Below, one piece after another: positions 17,575 to 27,146 of a stretch of 61,127 nucleotides of DNA. Every line of letters begins with the position of its first letter. Position 1 is the first letter of the stretch. Source of the stretch: Ignisphaera sp. (lineage in GTDB: Archaea; Thermoproteota; Thermoprotei_A; Sulfolobales; Ignisphaeraceae); the NCBI GenBank assembly GCA_038735125.1, contig JAVYNU010000010.1:1-61127 (forward strand), read 5' to 3'. The notes under the pieces were generated by a model. It saw nothing but the letters and a program-made list of their open reading frames with translations, was not told the DNA's origin and made no database searches. The translations under genes and the position numbers were made by a program.

Positions 17575-18271
17575 CCCTCTTACCATCTCCAATTACATAG
17601 TATTCTCCATCCTCTCTCTTCTCAAGCTTGAATATAGGAACCTCATGCTTAACCCTCTCTAAAACCTTCGTCAAAGTCTCTAACGCCTCTTTTCTATTCC
17701 TCGAAGCAACTATTATACAAAGGGTTTTTTCACCAGGTTTAGCAACACCAACTCTATGCATAATCTCAATCGCTTTGATGTTCTCATTAACACTCTCCTC
17801 CATAGCTATCCTCTCCAAGGCCTTTGTGGCATAAGGTTCGTAAGCATCGTAAACAAGTTCTCTAACCCTATACCCATCTACAACATCCTTGACAACACCA
17901 ACAAAAATTGCTATTGCTCCTATACCCTCACCACTAAGATTCGCCAAAATGTCTCTAATCTTAGACTCTATGTCCACATCCCGATCATCTACAAAGAGCT
18001 TGACACTAACATGTTTTGAGCCGCCTGATACAGGTGGTAGAAGGGCTATTTCGTCTCTCTCACTGATTTTGGTATTCATATCAGCAACAATTCCATTGAC
18101 CATGATAATTGGATCGATGTAATTTAAAATTTCCCTCATCCTAGGATTAATTCTAATTAGAATATCCCTTAGCTCTTCGATAGTTATACTACTTTTTTCC
18201 ACTTGTATCTCAATTTCATTTGAGTTGAAAATATCTCTAAAAAGGGAAAACAATTTTATTCTGATCTTCAT
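17549..18271 (-). CDS. moaE: MoaD-MoaE fusion, molybdopterin synthase
   Basis: About 240 residues contain both halves of molybdopterin synthase. The N-terminal 85 residues are a ubiquitin-like MoaD ending in ALLPPVSGG. The rest is MoaE, with GAIAIFVGVVKD, LVYDAYEPYATKALE, a HRVG motif and a C-terminal ...VPIFKLEKRE that carries the catalytic lysine region. The MoaD diglycine, which must become a thiocarboxylate at a free C-terminus, is internal, so the chain must be cut after GG or the fusion is inactive. The product would supply molybdenum or tungsten cofactor to enzymes such as the formate-dehydrogenase-like protein at 37.8 kb. ATG 18271 has GGAGGT upstream. Confidence 0.88.
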   Translation of the reverse strand: MKIRIKLFSLFRDIFNSNEIEIQVEKSSITIEELRDILIRINPRMREILNYIDPIIMVNGIVADMNTKISERDEIALLPPVSGGSKHVSVKLFVDDRDVDIESKIRDILANLSGEGIGAIAIFVGVVKDVVDGYRVRELVYDAYEPYATKALERIAMEESVNENIKAIEIMHRVGVAKPGEKTLCIIVASRNRKEALETLTKVLERVKHEVPIFKLEKREDGEYYVIGDGKRVKSSSEVS

Positions 18272-18427
18272 CAGTCGAAACCTCCCCAATCACCTAATCA
18301 TTTCACCTTACGAGCTCATCACCGGAACTCCTTAATATTTAAAGCTTAATAACTACCTATTTCCTAGGACTATAGGAGAGGCGTTTTTATAAGCTTATGC
18401 AATGTATCACCATATTTGGTGCTGTAA

Positions 18428-19144
18428 ATGAACTTATCTAAGAGAATAGCCAAAGTAGCGGAGGCATTTTCTACAATACTCATCCTGGTTATGATCAGCA
18501 TAGTAATTTTTCTATTTAGAAAAACGTTCATACGCTTCTTCTTTAGCATCAACTTCCTCCTTGCATCCTTTCTAATATCGTTTATAGCATCAGTTTCTAT
18601 AGTGCCAATACCATACACATACATAATCTTCCTGATAGCTTCTCTCTATAAAATGAACTTGGGATACATAATGCTATTATCTATTTCAAGTGGCCTAGGT
18701 TCTGCGCTTGGAGAAGCTATTGCATGGGCTGTTGGAAGGGTTAGCAGAATTGCTTTGAGGAACACAGGATATTTTAATAGGTTAGAGAGTCTTCTGAAGC
18801 TTGTCGAGATATGGGGTTATAAAGCTGTTGCTCTGCTTGTTTTTCTATTCGCTTTCACCCATCTCCCGGACAAGGTTCTTTACATACCACTTGGCATGAT
18901 GGGGTATAGCATTTGGAGGGTGATGCCAGTTACCTTTTTGGGGAAGTTTCTAATGATATTGGTTATCTTATTGGCTGGTAGGGCTGTTGGATTTATTGGA
19001 GAACATCTGGTGGAGAACGAGGTTATTGTTTTCGTTTTTTCAACGACATTACTTATTGGTATAATGGCTATCACCTTATTTGTTAGATGGGATGACATGT
19101 TATTGAAGTATCTACAGAAGAGATCTGTGATTAGAAAAATCTAG
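18428..19144 (+). CDS. DedA/VTT-domain membrane protein
   Basis: A 238-residue polytopic membrane protein. A long hydrophobic N-terminus precedes a VTT-type core with SIVPIPYTYIIFLIASLYKM and GSALGEAIAWAVGRVSR (about residues 55-110), then LFAFTHLPDKVLYIPLG and a late LGKFLMI helix. This matches the DedA/SNARE-associated family, whose members flip lipids or affect membrane homeostasis. A TATA-like TTTTTATAAG lies about 35-45 nt before ATG 18428. Confidence 0.7.
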   Translation: MNLSKRIAKVAEAFSTILILVMISIVIFLFRKTFIRFFFSINFLLASFLISFIASVSIVPIPYTYIIFLIASLYKMNLGYIMLLSISSGLGSALGEAIAWAVGRVSRIALRNTGYFNRLESLLKLVEIWGYKAVALLVFLFAFTHLPDKVLYIPLGMMGYSIWRVMPVTFLGKFLMILVILLAGRAVGFIGEHLVENEVIVFVFSTTLLIGIMAITLFVRWDDMLLKYLQKRSVIRKI

Positions 19145-19220
19145 TGTTTGTTAATGGTTGGCATTAATTCAATGAAAAGTTTTTATTTTTGAAACCTTTA
19201 TTAACTAATGCTGTGGGATA

Positions 19221-20714
19221 ATGGACAAAATAGTGATTTTAGCATTTGACCTTGGCGCATCCAGCTGTAGAGCAATGATAGGTTTCGTAGATGAGAAGGA
19301 GAAGACTATTAGTGTTGAAGAGCTTTATAGATGGCCAAACTTTATGGTGAAAGTTGGTGACAGTCTCTACTGGGATGTTCTAAGGATATGGCATGAGATG
19401 AAGACTGCAATTAAACTTGCATATAGAAAGTATGGCAAGGATCTTGTTTCGATAGGTGTTGATACTTGGGGCATAGACTTTGCTTTACTAGATGAGAGAG
19501 GGATGCTTATAGAAAATCCACATACCTATAGAGATCCGAGGACCGAGGGTATGATGGAAGAGATTTTCAAGAGAGTCCCTAAGGAGAAAATATATGAGAG
19601 AACAGGTATACAATTCATAAGAATAAACACCTTGTATCAGATATTCTCCATGGTCTACTATAATGATCCAAAACTTAGAATAGCTAAGACATTCCTCATG
19701 ATACCAGACCTCTTTAACTACTGGTTAACAGGCGAAAAATTTGCTGAATACACAGAAGCCACAACAACACAGTTCCTCGACCCAGGCGCAAAGAAATGGA
19801 CATTCGACATTTTAGAGGTTTTGGGTGTTCCCACACACATATTCCCAGATGTTATAGAGCCTGGAACAAGGATTGGAAAGATAAATCCGAAGCTTGCCTC
19901 TGAACTCGACATACCAAAGGAAATAGATGTTGTTGCACCTGCTACACATGACACAGCTTCAGCCATTGCAGCAGGGCCCATGGTCTCCGAGGATGTTGGC
20001 TATGTAAGTTCTGGAACATGGTCTCTGGTTGGTGTTGAACTTCCCCACCCACTAATCAACAGAAAAGCTATGGAGTACAACTATACTAACGAGGGTGGGG
20101 CATTCAACACAATAACGTTTCTGAGAAATGTGCAGGGTATGTGGATAGTTGAGGAAATTAGAAGGGTTTTGGCTGACAAAGGCCAGCAACCATCATATGA
20201 AGAGATTTTGAAAATGGCTCAAGAGGCAAAGCCATTCACAGCCTTTATCGACCCAGACTACGAAGGGTTTATAGCACCAGAAAACATGATAGACGCGATA
20301 ATGTCTTATCTTGAGAAAACCGGGCAGAAAAAGCCTCAGGGACTTGGAGAACTATTTAGAATTGTTTTCGAGAGCCTCGCCTTAAAGTATCGACTTGTCT
20401 TTGAACAAGCTGAGGATCTTCTTGGAAGAAGGCTCAGGGGGATAAACATATTTGGCGGGGGCTCTAGAAACTGGTTCTTGAACCAGCTAACAGCCGATTT
20501 CACAAACAAGGTTGTTTATGCCGGTCCTGAGGAGGCAACATCTATAGGAAATGTCCTTCTACAGGTTGCTGGACTTGGTATAATAAAGTCATTGAAAGAG
20601 CTTAGAGAATATGTTAGAAACTCCTACAAAGTTAGAGTTTTTGAACCTAGACATGGCGGAGAACATGAAGAGGCTTACGAAAGATTTTTGAATATAATAG
20701 GCTATGCGAGGTGA
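19221..20714 (+). CDS. rhaB: Rhamnulokinase-like FGGY carbohydrate kinase
   Basis: The 497-residue protein has the two actin-like domains of FGGY kinases. The N-terminal phosphate loop reads FDLGASSCRAM, where RhaB typically has DLGASSGR. IQFIRINTLYQ and IPDLFNYWLTG with YTEATTTQ are strongly RhaB-like. The C-terminal ATP site is INIFGGGSRNWFLNQ (about 419). Known RhaB enzymes phosphorylate L-rhamnulose to rhamnulose-1-phosphate. No rhamnose isomerase or aldolase is in the window, so the true sugar may differ. It overlaps the next kinase gene at their junction. Upstream TATA-like sequence is GTTTTTATTTTT. Confidence 0.85.
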   Translation: MDKIVILAFDLGASSCRAMIGFVDEKEKTISVEELYRWPNFMVKVGDSLYWDVLRIWHEMKTAIKLAYRKYGKDLVSIGVDTWGIDFALLDERGMLIENPHTYRDPRTEGMMEEIFKRVPKEKIYERTGIQFIRINTLYQIFSMVYYNDPKLRIAKTFLMIPDLFNYWLTGEKFAEYTEATTTQFLDPGAKKWTFDILEVLGVPTHIFPDVIEPGTRIGKINPKLASELDIPKEIDVVAPATHDTASAIAAGPMVSEDVGYVSSGTWSLVGVELPHPLINRKAMEYNYTNEGGAFNTITFLRNVQGMWIVEEIRRVLADKGQQPSYEEILKMAQEAKPFTAFIDPDYEGFIAPENMIDAIMSYLEKTGQKKPQGLGELFRIVFESLALKYRLVFEQAEDLLGRRLRGINIFGGGSRNWFLNQLTADFTNKVVYAGPEEATSIGNVLLQVAGLGIIKSLKELREYVRNSYKVRVFEPRHGGEHEEAYERFLNIIGYAR

Positions 20715-20719
20715 TTCAA

Positions 20720-22177
20720 GTGAGTAAACAATTATTTATTGGAATAGACGTTGGTAGTAGTGGTGTTCGTGTAGAGGTATATGATGTAGAGGGGAACCTT
20801 ATATCAGCTGGAAAAGCTGGTATATCAAAGCAAACTGTTGAGGAGTGGATCAAGGCAATAGACGAGGCCATGCCAACAGTTGTGAAGAACTGTACCGATT
20901 GCGAGAAGCATGTGTCGGTAGACAGCACATCAGGAACATTCATAGCAATTGACAAATTTGGTAATCCGCTCTACGGCCCTGTTATGTACTACGAAAAGAG
21001 AGGTGATGTCTTTGAAGAGATTAGGAATATCGAGGCTGTTAACGAGCTTTCAAAACGTGGTGTTAGCGTTGATGCCTCATCACCTTTCGTCAAAATGCTC
21101 TATATAAGAAAAACTCTTAGCAATATATATGATAATGTATACAAATTTGTCCCTGCAGCAACATGGCTACTCTACAAGCTTTGCTATGACGAGGGAGAGC
21201 AATGGGAAGATATTAAAGCTGATTATACAAATGCATTAAAATTTGGTCTAGACATACTCTCAACACCTCCAAAATGGTTTGAACCTCTATACAACTCTAT
21301 AGGCATTGAAATAGACAAGCTCCCCGATTTAGCTCCATCAGGAGAGTTTATATGCAGAGCTAAGAGCCGTATCGCACAGAGAATGGGTCTACACAATGCA
21401 AGTGTGTACCAAGGTATGACAGATGGAAATGCAGCTGCATTAGCTGGGGGGGCCCTTAGAAAAGGAGATGTAAACATCTACACAGGATCGACAACAGTAC
21501 CCAAAATATCTGTTGACAGAATAGTTATGCACCCAGCTATATACTACCACATACACCCCCTAGATGGGTACCTAGCAGGCTCAGCAACAGGATTCACGGG
21601 CGCCTACCTAACATGGATCTCAGAAAAAGTCTTTGGATTATCTATAGAAGAGGCTTTTAGATACATCGAAGCTGTTGAGGCTGGGACAGAATATCTCTTC
21701 TTCCCATATGGAGATAGAGGACCATTCTATGACCCAAACCTTGCCCCAGCACTCATAAACTTTGTTATGTATGACCAGTCAAGGGATATTGTTATTGGTA
21801 GAATATTGAGGAGTGTGGTACTTGGAATAACAATGCTTGAAAACTTCTACATAGATTTATTCCAAAAACTATTTAATGTTAGGATAAGCGAAGTTAATCT
21901 AACGGGTGGTGCTACTAAATCCAAGCTTTGGAATAGGATAAGAGCATCTGTATATGAACGAAGAATTTTTGTACACGGGGATCTGGTTGGTATTGGGACA
22001 ATAATACCCATTCTATATAGAAACAAGATATACACCAGCATAAATGAGATTAAACAGAGATTTCTAAAACCAGTAGAGTTTGTTGAACCAGATGCTGAAT
22101 TAACGAGAATTTACAGAGGGTTCAAAGAAAACTTTGAGAAAAAATGGATAAAGCTGCAAGAGCTCTACAAGGCATAG
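20720..22177 (+). CDS. FGGY-family carbohydrate kinase (xylulokinase/ribulokinase-like)
   Basis: A second FGGY kinase of about 485 residues directly follows rhaB. The N-terminal phosphate loop is FIGIDVGSSGVRVEV. SVDSTSGTFIAID, QGMTDGNAAALAGGA (catalytic Asp region, about 236) and NLTGGATKSKLWNRIRA (ATP site, about 392) are visible. Substrate assignment is not possible from sequence alone. GTG 20720 is preferred over GTG 20711 because GAGGTGATT lies immediately upstream of it, inside the end of rhaB. Two different FGGY kinases in one operon suggest catabolism of more than one sugar, or an isomer pair. Confidence 0.8.
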   Translation: MSKQLFIGIDVGSSGVRVEVYDVEGNLISAGKAGISKQTVEEWIKAIDEAMPTVVKNCTDCEKHVSVDSTSGTFIAIDKFGNPLYGPVMYYEKRGDVFEEIRNIEAVNELSKRGVSVDASSPFVKMLYIRKTLSNIYDNVYKFVPAATWLLYKLCYDEGEQWEDIKADYTNALKFGLDILSTPPKWFEPLYNSIGIEIDKLPDLAPSGEFICRAKSRIAQRMGLHNASVYQGMTDGNAAALAGGALRKGDVNIYTGSTTVPKISVDRIVMHPAIYYHIHPLDGYLAGSATGFTGAYLTWISEKVFGLSIEEAFRYIEAVEAGTEYLFFPYGDRGPFYDPNLAPALINFVMYDQSRDIVIGRILRSVVLGITMLENFYIDLFQKLFNVRISEVNLTGGATKSKLWNRIRASVYERRIFVHGDLVGIGTIIPILYRNKIYTSINEIKQRFLKPVEFVEPDAELTRIYRGFKENFEKKWIKLQELYKA

Positions 22178-22191
22178 ACCTAGTGTAGAAA

Positions 22192-24735
22192 CTATCCAAT
22201 TTTAAATATTTTTATGGCTATATCCTTGTCAAGATCCTTAATAACAATCTCAATTCTTCCACCAGACACATCGACCTTCTCTTCGTGTACCACAGCACCC
22301 TGGTATGTATCCCAAAACTCAATTTTGTAGACACCATCCTCTAGATTGCTTAGAGATATTGTAACATTCTCCATCTTATCTATGGTAACATTGTTTACCG
22401 CATTCCACCAGTTATAGTCTTTATTTCTAATCCAAAGCATGACAAAGGTTCTATTGCCTAGTGCTAATGCCTGGATCTTTGCCTTAGCATAGACAGCATT
22501 TTCGATTCTTATGTAGTCCCATGTAAACCAGTCAACACCATCATTATCTATTTTAATAATATGCTCACCAGGCCCTAAATCAACTTCAACATCTACCCCA
22601 TATTCATTTGCCTCTCCATCACTTTTACCATCCTTATCAGGTAGAGCGAATTCTTTAACCTTCACTCCATCAACATGTATGCTGGCTATTGCCCCTCCCC
22701 TCCCAACAGAGTTTATATGTATGATAAGCCTTCCCTTTTGAAGTATGGTGACACTGAATACAGGGTTTAAGAAGTTTTGATAGTGACTCTTTCCATATAT
22801 GAAGCTACTTAATAACGATAAATCGCCTTCTATAGACCCATTCGGATTGATAACATATTTATTCTGTTTTTGCTGACCACCCCCAGGCGTGATCCACCCA
22901 GCTACAGGATATATCGTTATGTTCGATACATAACCTTTATCTGTGGTTGCGTTCTCTACCACTACATTGACTTTATTTAATCCACTTTTTATAGGGTCTA
23001 AACCATTTAAAAAGTTGCTTAGGGCCTTAAAATGATAGAATAGATTATACTTCTCTATCTGGGTATCCCACCACCAGCTCATAGCAGAGATTGGCGAGCC
23101 TGCAAATATGGAGCTCCAGAGCCCCTCATGCAAACCGACACCACTCTTATCTAGAACCCAATAAGGCGTTCCGGTGAAGCCTGGGTATCCAATCCATCTG
23201 TAGTCGTCTCCGAACTCGGTTATAACAATGGGTTTGCCATATTTTACTCTCAGAGATTCTATGATCTCTGGAAATGCTGATGCGATATCTTTGAGTCCTG
23301 ATGGACCATATCTATGAACAGTTATAATGTCTATTGTATCTAGTTGCCATACCCTCGGCTCAGAGTTGTAGTCTGCTAGGCTAATTGTAACAGCTCTTTT
23401 GTATGGATCCAAGGACTTTACATAGGAGCCTAGGTTGGCTACCCACGAGACAAAGCTATCTCTTGCTTGGTTAAAGTTTGTAGTTAGGTCCGCCTCGTTT
23501 GCAAGTTCCCACGCAATTATGTTTGGCAAGTACCCCCACCTGGCAACAGCGTATCTTATCCTGTCCTTGAAAACATCCATGGCTTTCTGATTGCCCCAAA
23601 ACTGTTCTGGGGAATCCAGAAGACCACCGTTTTTAACATTATAGGGGTTGTCGCTCCATTTGCTTGCTAGCTCGTCATGCCACATGAAAACAAATATTAT
23701 GTATATATCGTATTTTCTAGCAAACTTCAATATCTCATCTAGCCTAGCAGCAGATGCCAAGTCGTATGAGTGAAGCCTGTTCCACTCTAGGTTGAGGGAC
23801 CATGGCACAAGACCTATTCTAACAACCTTCACACCACTGCTACTCAATCTCTCAAACCAGCTTCTGTAAAATGATATTGATGTGCTTGTCTTAGGTGCCC
23901 ACGCTAAGTCTAGCCCAATAAGAATCTGTGAAGAGCCATTGTCGAATCTTATATACCCGCTATCCTTATCAAAATGTGCAAAACCCTTCAACGATTTATT
24001 GCAACTCTTCACATAGATCTCTAGGGTATTGCTTCTAATCTCAACATCCTTGCTCTTAGCAATTAAAGCAACTTTGTATACTCCCTCAGCCTGTGGTGTG
24101 AATCTTATGCTCCAGTGTGGCTTTCCCATAAACACGACAAGATCTTCATTTGGTGACACATTTTGAATTTCATAGTCTTTTGTATAGAATGCTGGAATCG
24201 CCAATAATTTGTTATCTGGTGTAAGAATGGTTGCATAGACATCTATTTCACTACTGTCAAAAGGATTAGAATATTTTATACCACTAACATTAAAGTTTAT
24301 TTCGACGATATCATAACAAGAGGCGTTCTGGGTGTAACTACTCACCTCAATAGATGGTACAACACTAGTTGGTGATGTCGTGGACTGAGTTGTCTGAAAT
24401 GGCGTAGGTGTACTGGTAGTCTCTCTTATTTCTGTACTTGTAGGAGTCATGATATAAGATGGGGCTATTGTGCTACTTAAAAATGTTGTGTTTAAGGGTT
24501 TTATTGTGATGCTGGACGAAGCTGTAGGTGTTTGTAACTGTGTTATTGAGGAGGTGGCTGTTTCTATTGTTGGTGTTGACATTGTTTGTATCGACTGTGT
24601 TGATGGTGTGGAGGTGGTTGTTACTGATATGCTGGGTCTATTTGTATAGAGAACTATGTAGTAGATTAGCACCCCAGTAACTATTAGAGCTATTACAGCT
24701 GTTGCCACGACAAGCTTCTTTATCACATTGATCAC
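22192..24735 (-). CDS. Surface-anchored glycoside hydrolase (GH5-like, DUF5060-type N-domain)
   Basis: The chain has 847 residues. An N-terminal membrane anchor (about 6-29) is followed by a Ser/Thr/Pro-rich linker of about 90 residues, a beta domain like DUF5060 (about 145-250), and a TIM-barrel clan-A glycosidase (about 260-580) with acid/base Glu in IIAWELANEAD and nucleophile Glu in PIVITEFGDD. The C-terminal beta domains include a carbohydrate-binding-like segment (SIHVDGVKVKEF...LGPGEHIIKI). It would cut external beta-glycans at the cell surface. A TATA-like TATAAAAA is about 30 nt upstream of GTG 24735, fitting a leaderless start. The neighbouring sugar kinases may use its products; that is inference. 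Confidence 0.82.
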   Translation of the reverse strand: MINVIKKLVVATAVIALIVTGVLIYYIVLYTNRPSISVTTTSTPSTQSIQTMSTPTIETATSSITQLQTPTASSSITIKPLNTTFLSSTIAPSYIMTPTSTEIRETTSTPTPFQTTQSTTSPTSVVPSIEVSSYTQNASCYDIVEINFNVSGIKYSNPFDSSEIDVYATILTPDNKLLAIPAFYTKDYEIQNVSPNEDLVVFMGKPHWSIRFTPQAEGVYKVALIAKSKDVEIRSNTLEIYVKSCNKSLKGFAHFDKDSGYIRFDNGSSQILIGLDLAWAPKTSTSISFYRSWFERLSSSGVKVVRIGLVPWSLNLEWNRLHSYDLASAARLDEILKFARKYDIYIIFVFMWHDELASKWSDNPYNVKNGGLLDSPEQFWGNQKAMDVFKDRIRYAVARWGYLPNIIAWELANEADLTTNFNQARDSFVSWVANLGSYVKSLDPYKRAVTISLADYNSEPRVWQLDTIDIITVHRYGPSGLKDIASAFPEIIESLRVKYGKPIVITEFGDDYRWIGYPGFTGTPYWVLDKSGVGLHEGLWSSIFAGSPISAMSWWWDTQIEKYNLFYHFKALSNFLNGLDPIKSGLNKVNVVVENATTDKGYVSNITIYPVAGWITPGGGQQKQNKYVINPNGSIEGDLSLLSSFIYGKSHYQNFLNPVFSVTILQKGRLIIHINSVGRGGAIASIHVDGVKVKEFALPDKDGKSDGEANEYGVDVEVDLGPGEHIIKIDNDGVDWFTWDYIRIENAVYAKAKIQALALGNRTFVMLWIRNKDYNWWNAVNNVTIDKMENVTISLSNLEDGVYKIEFWDTYQGAVVHEEKVDVSGGRIEIVIKDLDKDIAIKIFKIG

Positions 24736-24837
24736 CCATGAGAGAAGATCTTTTTGAAAATTTTTATACTTTCATTCTATCTGGAAATTAAGAATATGAA
24801 TTGGCGGCACAGTTTCTTTGTATTCTATTTTTATATT

Positions 24838-25617
24838 CTATTCACGAATTTGTGAAATACGTTTGAGTAGAATTGAAATCAAATATTTTGTTGATTGGGA
24901 TGCCTTGAACGGTAGAACTATTTTTGCATCTCTCTTCGCTTCTTCATCTGCATCGCCGACGGCAACCCCTATCCCAACTGTTTTAATCATGTCCACATCT
25001 GTGACGCTATCACCAATTGCTATAGCTTTTTCTAGATCTAACCCCATTTTCTCTGCGACAATTCTTATTGCACTGCTTTTGCTGCAGTATCTTGGGTATA
25101 TGTGTAGCACATAGCCTGTATATAAAGCGTATATACTTGGATATTTCTCCATAATATTCTTTTCTAGTTCTCTGGCCTTGCTAGGATTGGATTTTACATC
25201 ATCTGGCACGTGAAAGGCTCTATCGCATAGCCTATATAAATTGCTTGCCGATCTCTTCAAATGGAACTCCTTTTCTATTTCATCTACAAGCGGATCGAGG
25301 TTTTCTCTACATATCTTTATGAGCTCTTTATGCAATTGTATCACACAGCCATTCTCAGCTATGAATATCGGTGAAAGACCTAGATACCTCTGCAACGTTA
25401 AAACAGTTGGGTAGGCATTTCCGGAAACAAGACACACTGGAATGTTATATTCCATAACCTTCCTGAGAAGCTCTATAAGCTCCAAATCTATTACATAAGA
25501 ACCTCTCTCAATTGTCAGAACACCATCTATATCGATAAATATTGCTGATGGTCTGCCATCTTTTAGAGATTCAAGTAGCTTCTTCTCAACATTGTTATTC
25601 AATAGCGAAACACCCAA
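24838..25617 (-). CDS. HAD phosphatase, archaeal phosphoglycolate phosphatase type
   Basis: The 259-residue protein has the HAD nucleophile motif IFIDIDGVLT (about residue 26), CLVSGNA (motif II), and AIAIGDSVTDVDM (motif IV, about 200) with a C2B-type cap containing IYALYTGYVLHIYP. This matches archaeal phosphoglycolate/sugar phosphatases. It follows the RuBisCO gene by about 60 nt on the same strand. RuBisCO oxygenase activity makes 2-phosphoglycolate, so the pairing supports phosphoglycolate as the substrate, though sugar phosphates remain possible. TTG 25617 is the longest start; TTG five codons later has a better-placed GGGTG. Confidence 0.8.
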   Translation of the reverse strand: MGVSLLNNNVEKKLLESLKDGRPSAIFIDIDGVLTIERGSYVIDLELIELLRKVMEYNIPVCLVSGNAYPTVLTLQRYLGLSPIFIAENGCVIQLHKELIKICRENLDPLVDEIEKEFHLKRSASNLYRLCDRAFHVPDDVKSNPSKARELEKNIMEKYPSIYALYTGYVLHIYPRYCSKSSAIRIVAEKMGLDLEKAIAIGDSVTDVDMIKTVGIGVAVGDADEEAKRDAKIVLPFKASQSTKYLISILLKRISQIRE

Positions 25618-25675
25618 AAACTAGCTAAAGGGTTTTGTGATAAAAAAGAAAGTGGGTTTAGATTAAAAATTTTGT

Positions 25676-27022
25676 TTATATGGGTCTTACAGTTCCCCAC
25701 TTCTCCAAGGCTCTTCTAAGCTCTTTGTGATCTCTTGCATAATCCTCTAGTGGAATGCCCTTTGAGATTGCTTCTAGAGCCTGTCTAACAGCAGCCGCTC
25801 CTGCTCTTGGCCCATCTGGATGCCCTATCGTACCGCCGCCAATCTGCATCACAAGATCCTTGCCTAGCACCCTAACAACCTCTGGCAACGTACCTGGGTG
25901 TAGACCACCAGATGATACTGGAACTGCAGGCTTTATTGATCCAAATTCCTGCTCTAGGTGGTATATGTCGTCTGGATCTGGCTTGAATGGATTTTCTCTC
26001 AACACCTTCGCATTTCTAATAACGTCTATGGTCTTAGCCTCTAGCTTTCCAACTTCTGGTGTTCCAATGTGCAGCTGGTCAACACCTATTATCCTGAACA
26101 ACTTTGCTAGTGTGAACATCGATATTCCGTGGTATGGATTTCTAGTAATAGCTGCATGCATTGCTCTGTGGGCGTGTATTGCAAGTCCATACTCCTCGGC
26201 CTTGTCCCTTATGTATGTTAGGGCTGACCACCCAGTTATGACAACGTCTACCATGATGTATGGGTTTCCATAGTCTGCTACGAGCTTTAGCCTCTTCTCC
26301 ATTTCTCTAACATCTGCTGTTATGTTTGCGAACCATACCTTCCTCTCTCCAGTCTCCTTCTCAACCTTGTCGATGATCTTCATAATCGACTTTGCCCTTG
26401 CCTCAAACCTGCAGTAACTGGGCGAGACAAGATTCTCATCATCTTTTATGTAGTCCATGCCGCCAGACAGTATCTCGTAGGCTAGCTTCTCAACCTCATC
26501 TGCTGTGTAGCCAACCTTAGGCTTTGGAACTGTACCAACAATAGGCCTGTCATAAACTTTGAAAATGTCTCTAACCCCGCGCAAACCCTTTACAGGCCCT
26601 TTGAAATACTTGACGAAGTCTAGAGGCATGTAGATGTCCTCAACCCTCAGCCACTTAGCCCTCCTCATACCGAATATGTTGCCAGCAACACTAGCGAGGA
26701 AACCTGGCATATTGCCCTCCTCAAATAATTCAGCTGGGTAGGCTATCCTCACAAGCCAGCTGCCATCACCAAGATCCTTGAAGAAGTATGCCCTGCCCTT
26801 CAGCTTCTCAAGCCTGTTCTGATCATACCAAACATATAGTGTTGTCCAGGTACCGGTGCTACTCTCAGCAGCAATACCCCCAGCAACATCCTCTATAGAG
26901 AAGCCCTCTGCAGGTGTAACTCTAAATGTTAGGATAACATCCTTCTTGGGGTCTGGAACATAGCTTTTGTCGACCCATGCATGATATGGCTCAAACTCTT
27001 CTTTAGGCATATCTTTTCCCAC
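25676..27022 (-). CDS. rbcL: Ribulose-1,5-bisphosphate carboxylase/oxygenase, type III
   Basis: A full-length RuBisCO large subunit of 448 residues with all expected active-site residues: GTVPKPK (Lys167, Lys169), the carbamylated lysine in YIKDDE (Lys193, with Asp195 and Glu196), HAHRAMH (about 283-289), loop-6 lysine in GTPEVGK (Lys326), SSGG (about 370) and the GGGTIGHPDGP phosphate loop. The sequence style is archaeal form III. Form III enzymes act in AMP or pentose-bisphosphate salvage, making two 3-phosphoglycerates, rather than a Calvin cycle; no phosphoribulokinase is seen. GTG 27022 is 23-27 nt from a TATA box, so the mRNA is probably leaderless. Confidence 0.95.
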   Translation of the reverse strand: MGKDMPKEEFEPYHAWVDKSYVPDPKKDVILTFRVTPAEGFSIEDVAGGIAAESSTGTWTTLYVWYDQNRLEKLKGRAYFFKDLGDGSWLVRIAYPAELFEEGNMPGFLASVAGNIFGMRRAKWLRVEDIYMPLDFVKYFKGPVKGLRGVRDIFKVYDRPIVGTVPKPKVGYTADEVEKLAYEILSGGMDYIKDDENLVSPSYCRFEARAKSIMKIIDKVEKETGERKVWFANITADVREMEKRLKLVADYGNPYIMVDVVITGWSALTYIRDKAEEYGLAIHAHRAMHAAITRNPYHGISMFTLAKLFRIIGVDQLHIGTPEVGKLEAKTIDVIRNAKVLRENPFKPDPDDIYHLEQEFGSIKPAVPVSSGGLHPGTLPEVVRVLGKDLVMQIGGGTIGHPDGPRAGAAAVRQALEAISKGIPLEDYARDHKELRRALEKWGTVRPI

Positions 27023-27037
27023 GACTCTTACAGCTTT

Positions 27038-27052
27038 TCTTATATATATTTC
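27038..27052 (-). promoter_or_regulatory. TATA box of the RuBisCO operon
   Basis: The minus strand reads AAATATATATAAG about 25 nt upstream of the GTG start of rbcL. Position and sequence fit an archaeal core promoter driving a leaderless rbcL-phosphatase transcript. Confidence 0.6.
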
Positions 27053-27146
27053 TTACTGAAAATAAAATTATGTTCAAGTATAACAATTCTGTAACAGTTC
27101 ACACTCCAATAAAAAGCTTTATAAGATCTCCAAGACATTAATATTG

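Noticed and set aside
25755-26273. 172-codon plus-strand frame within rbcL
   Set aside because: Antisense shadow of RuBisCO, whose catalytic residues are all in place on the minus strand.
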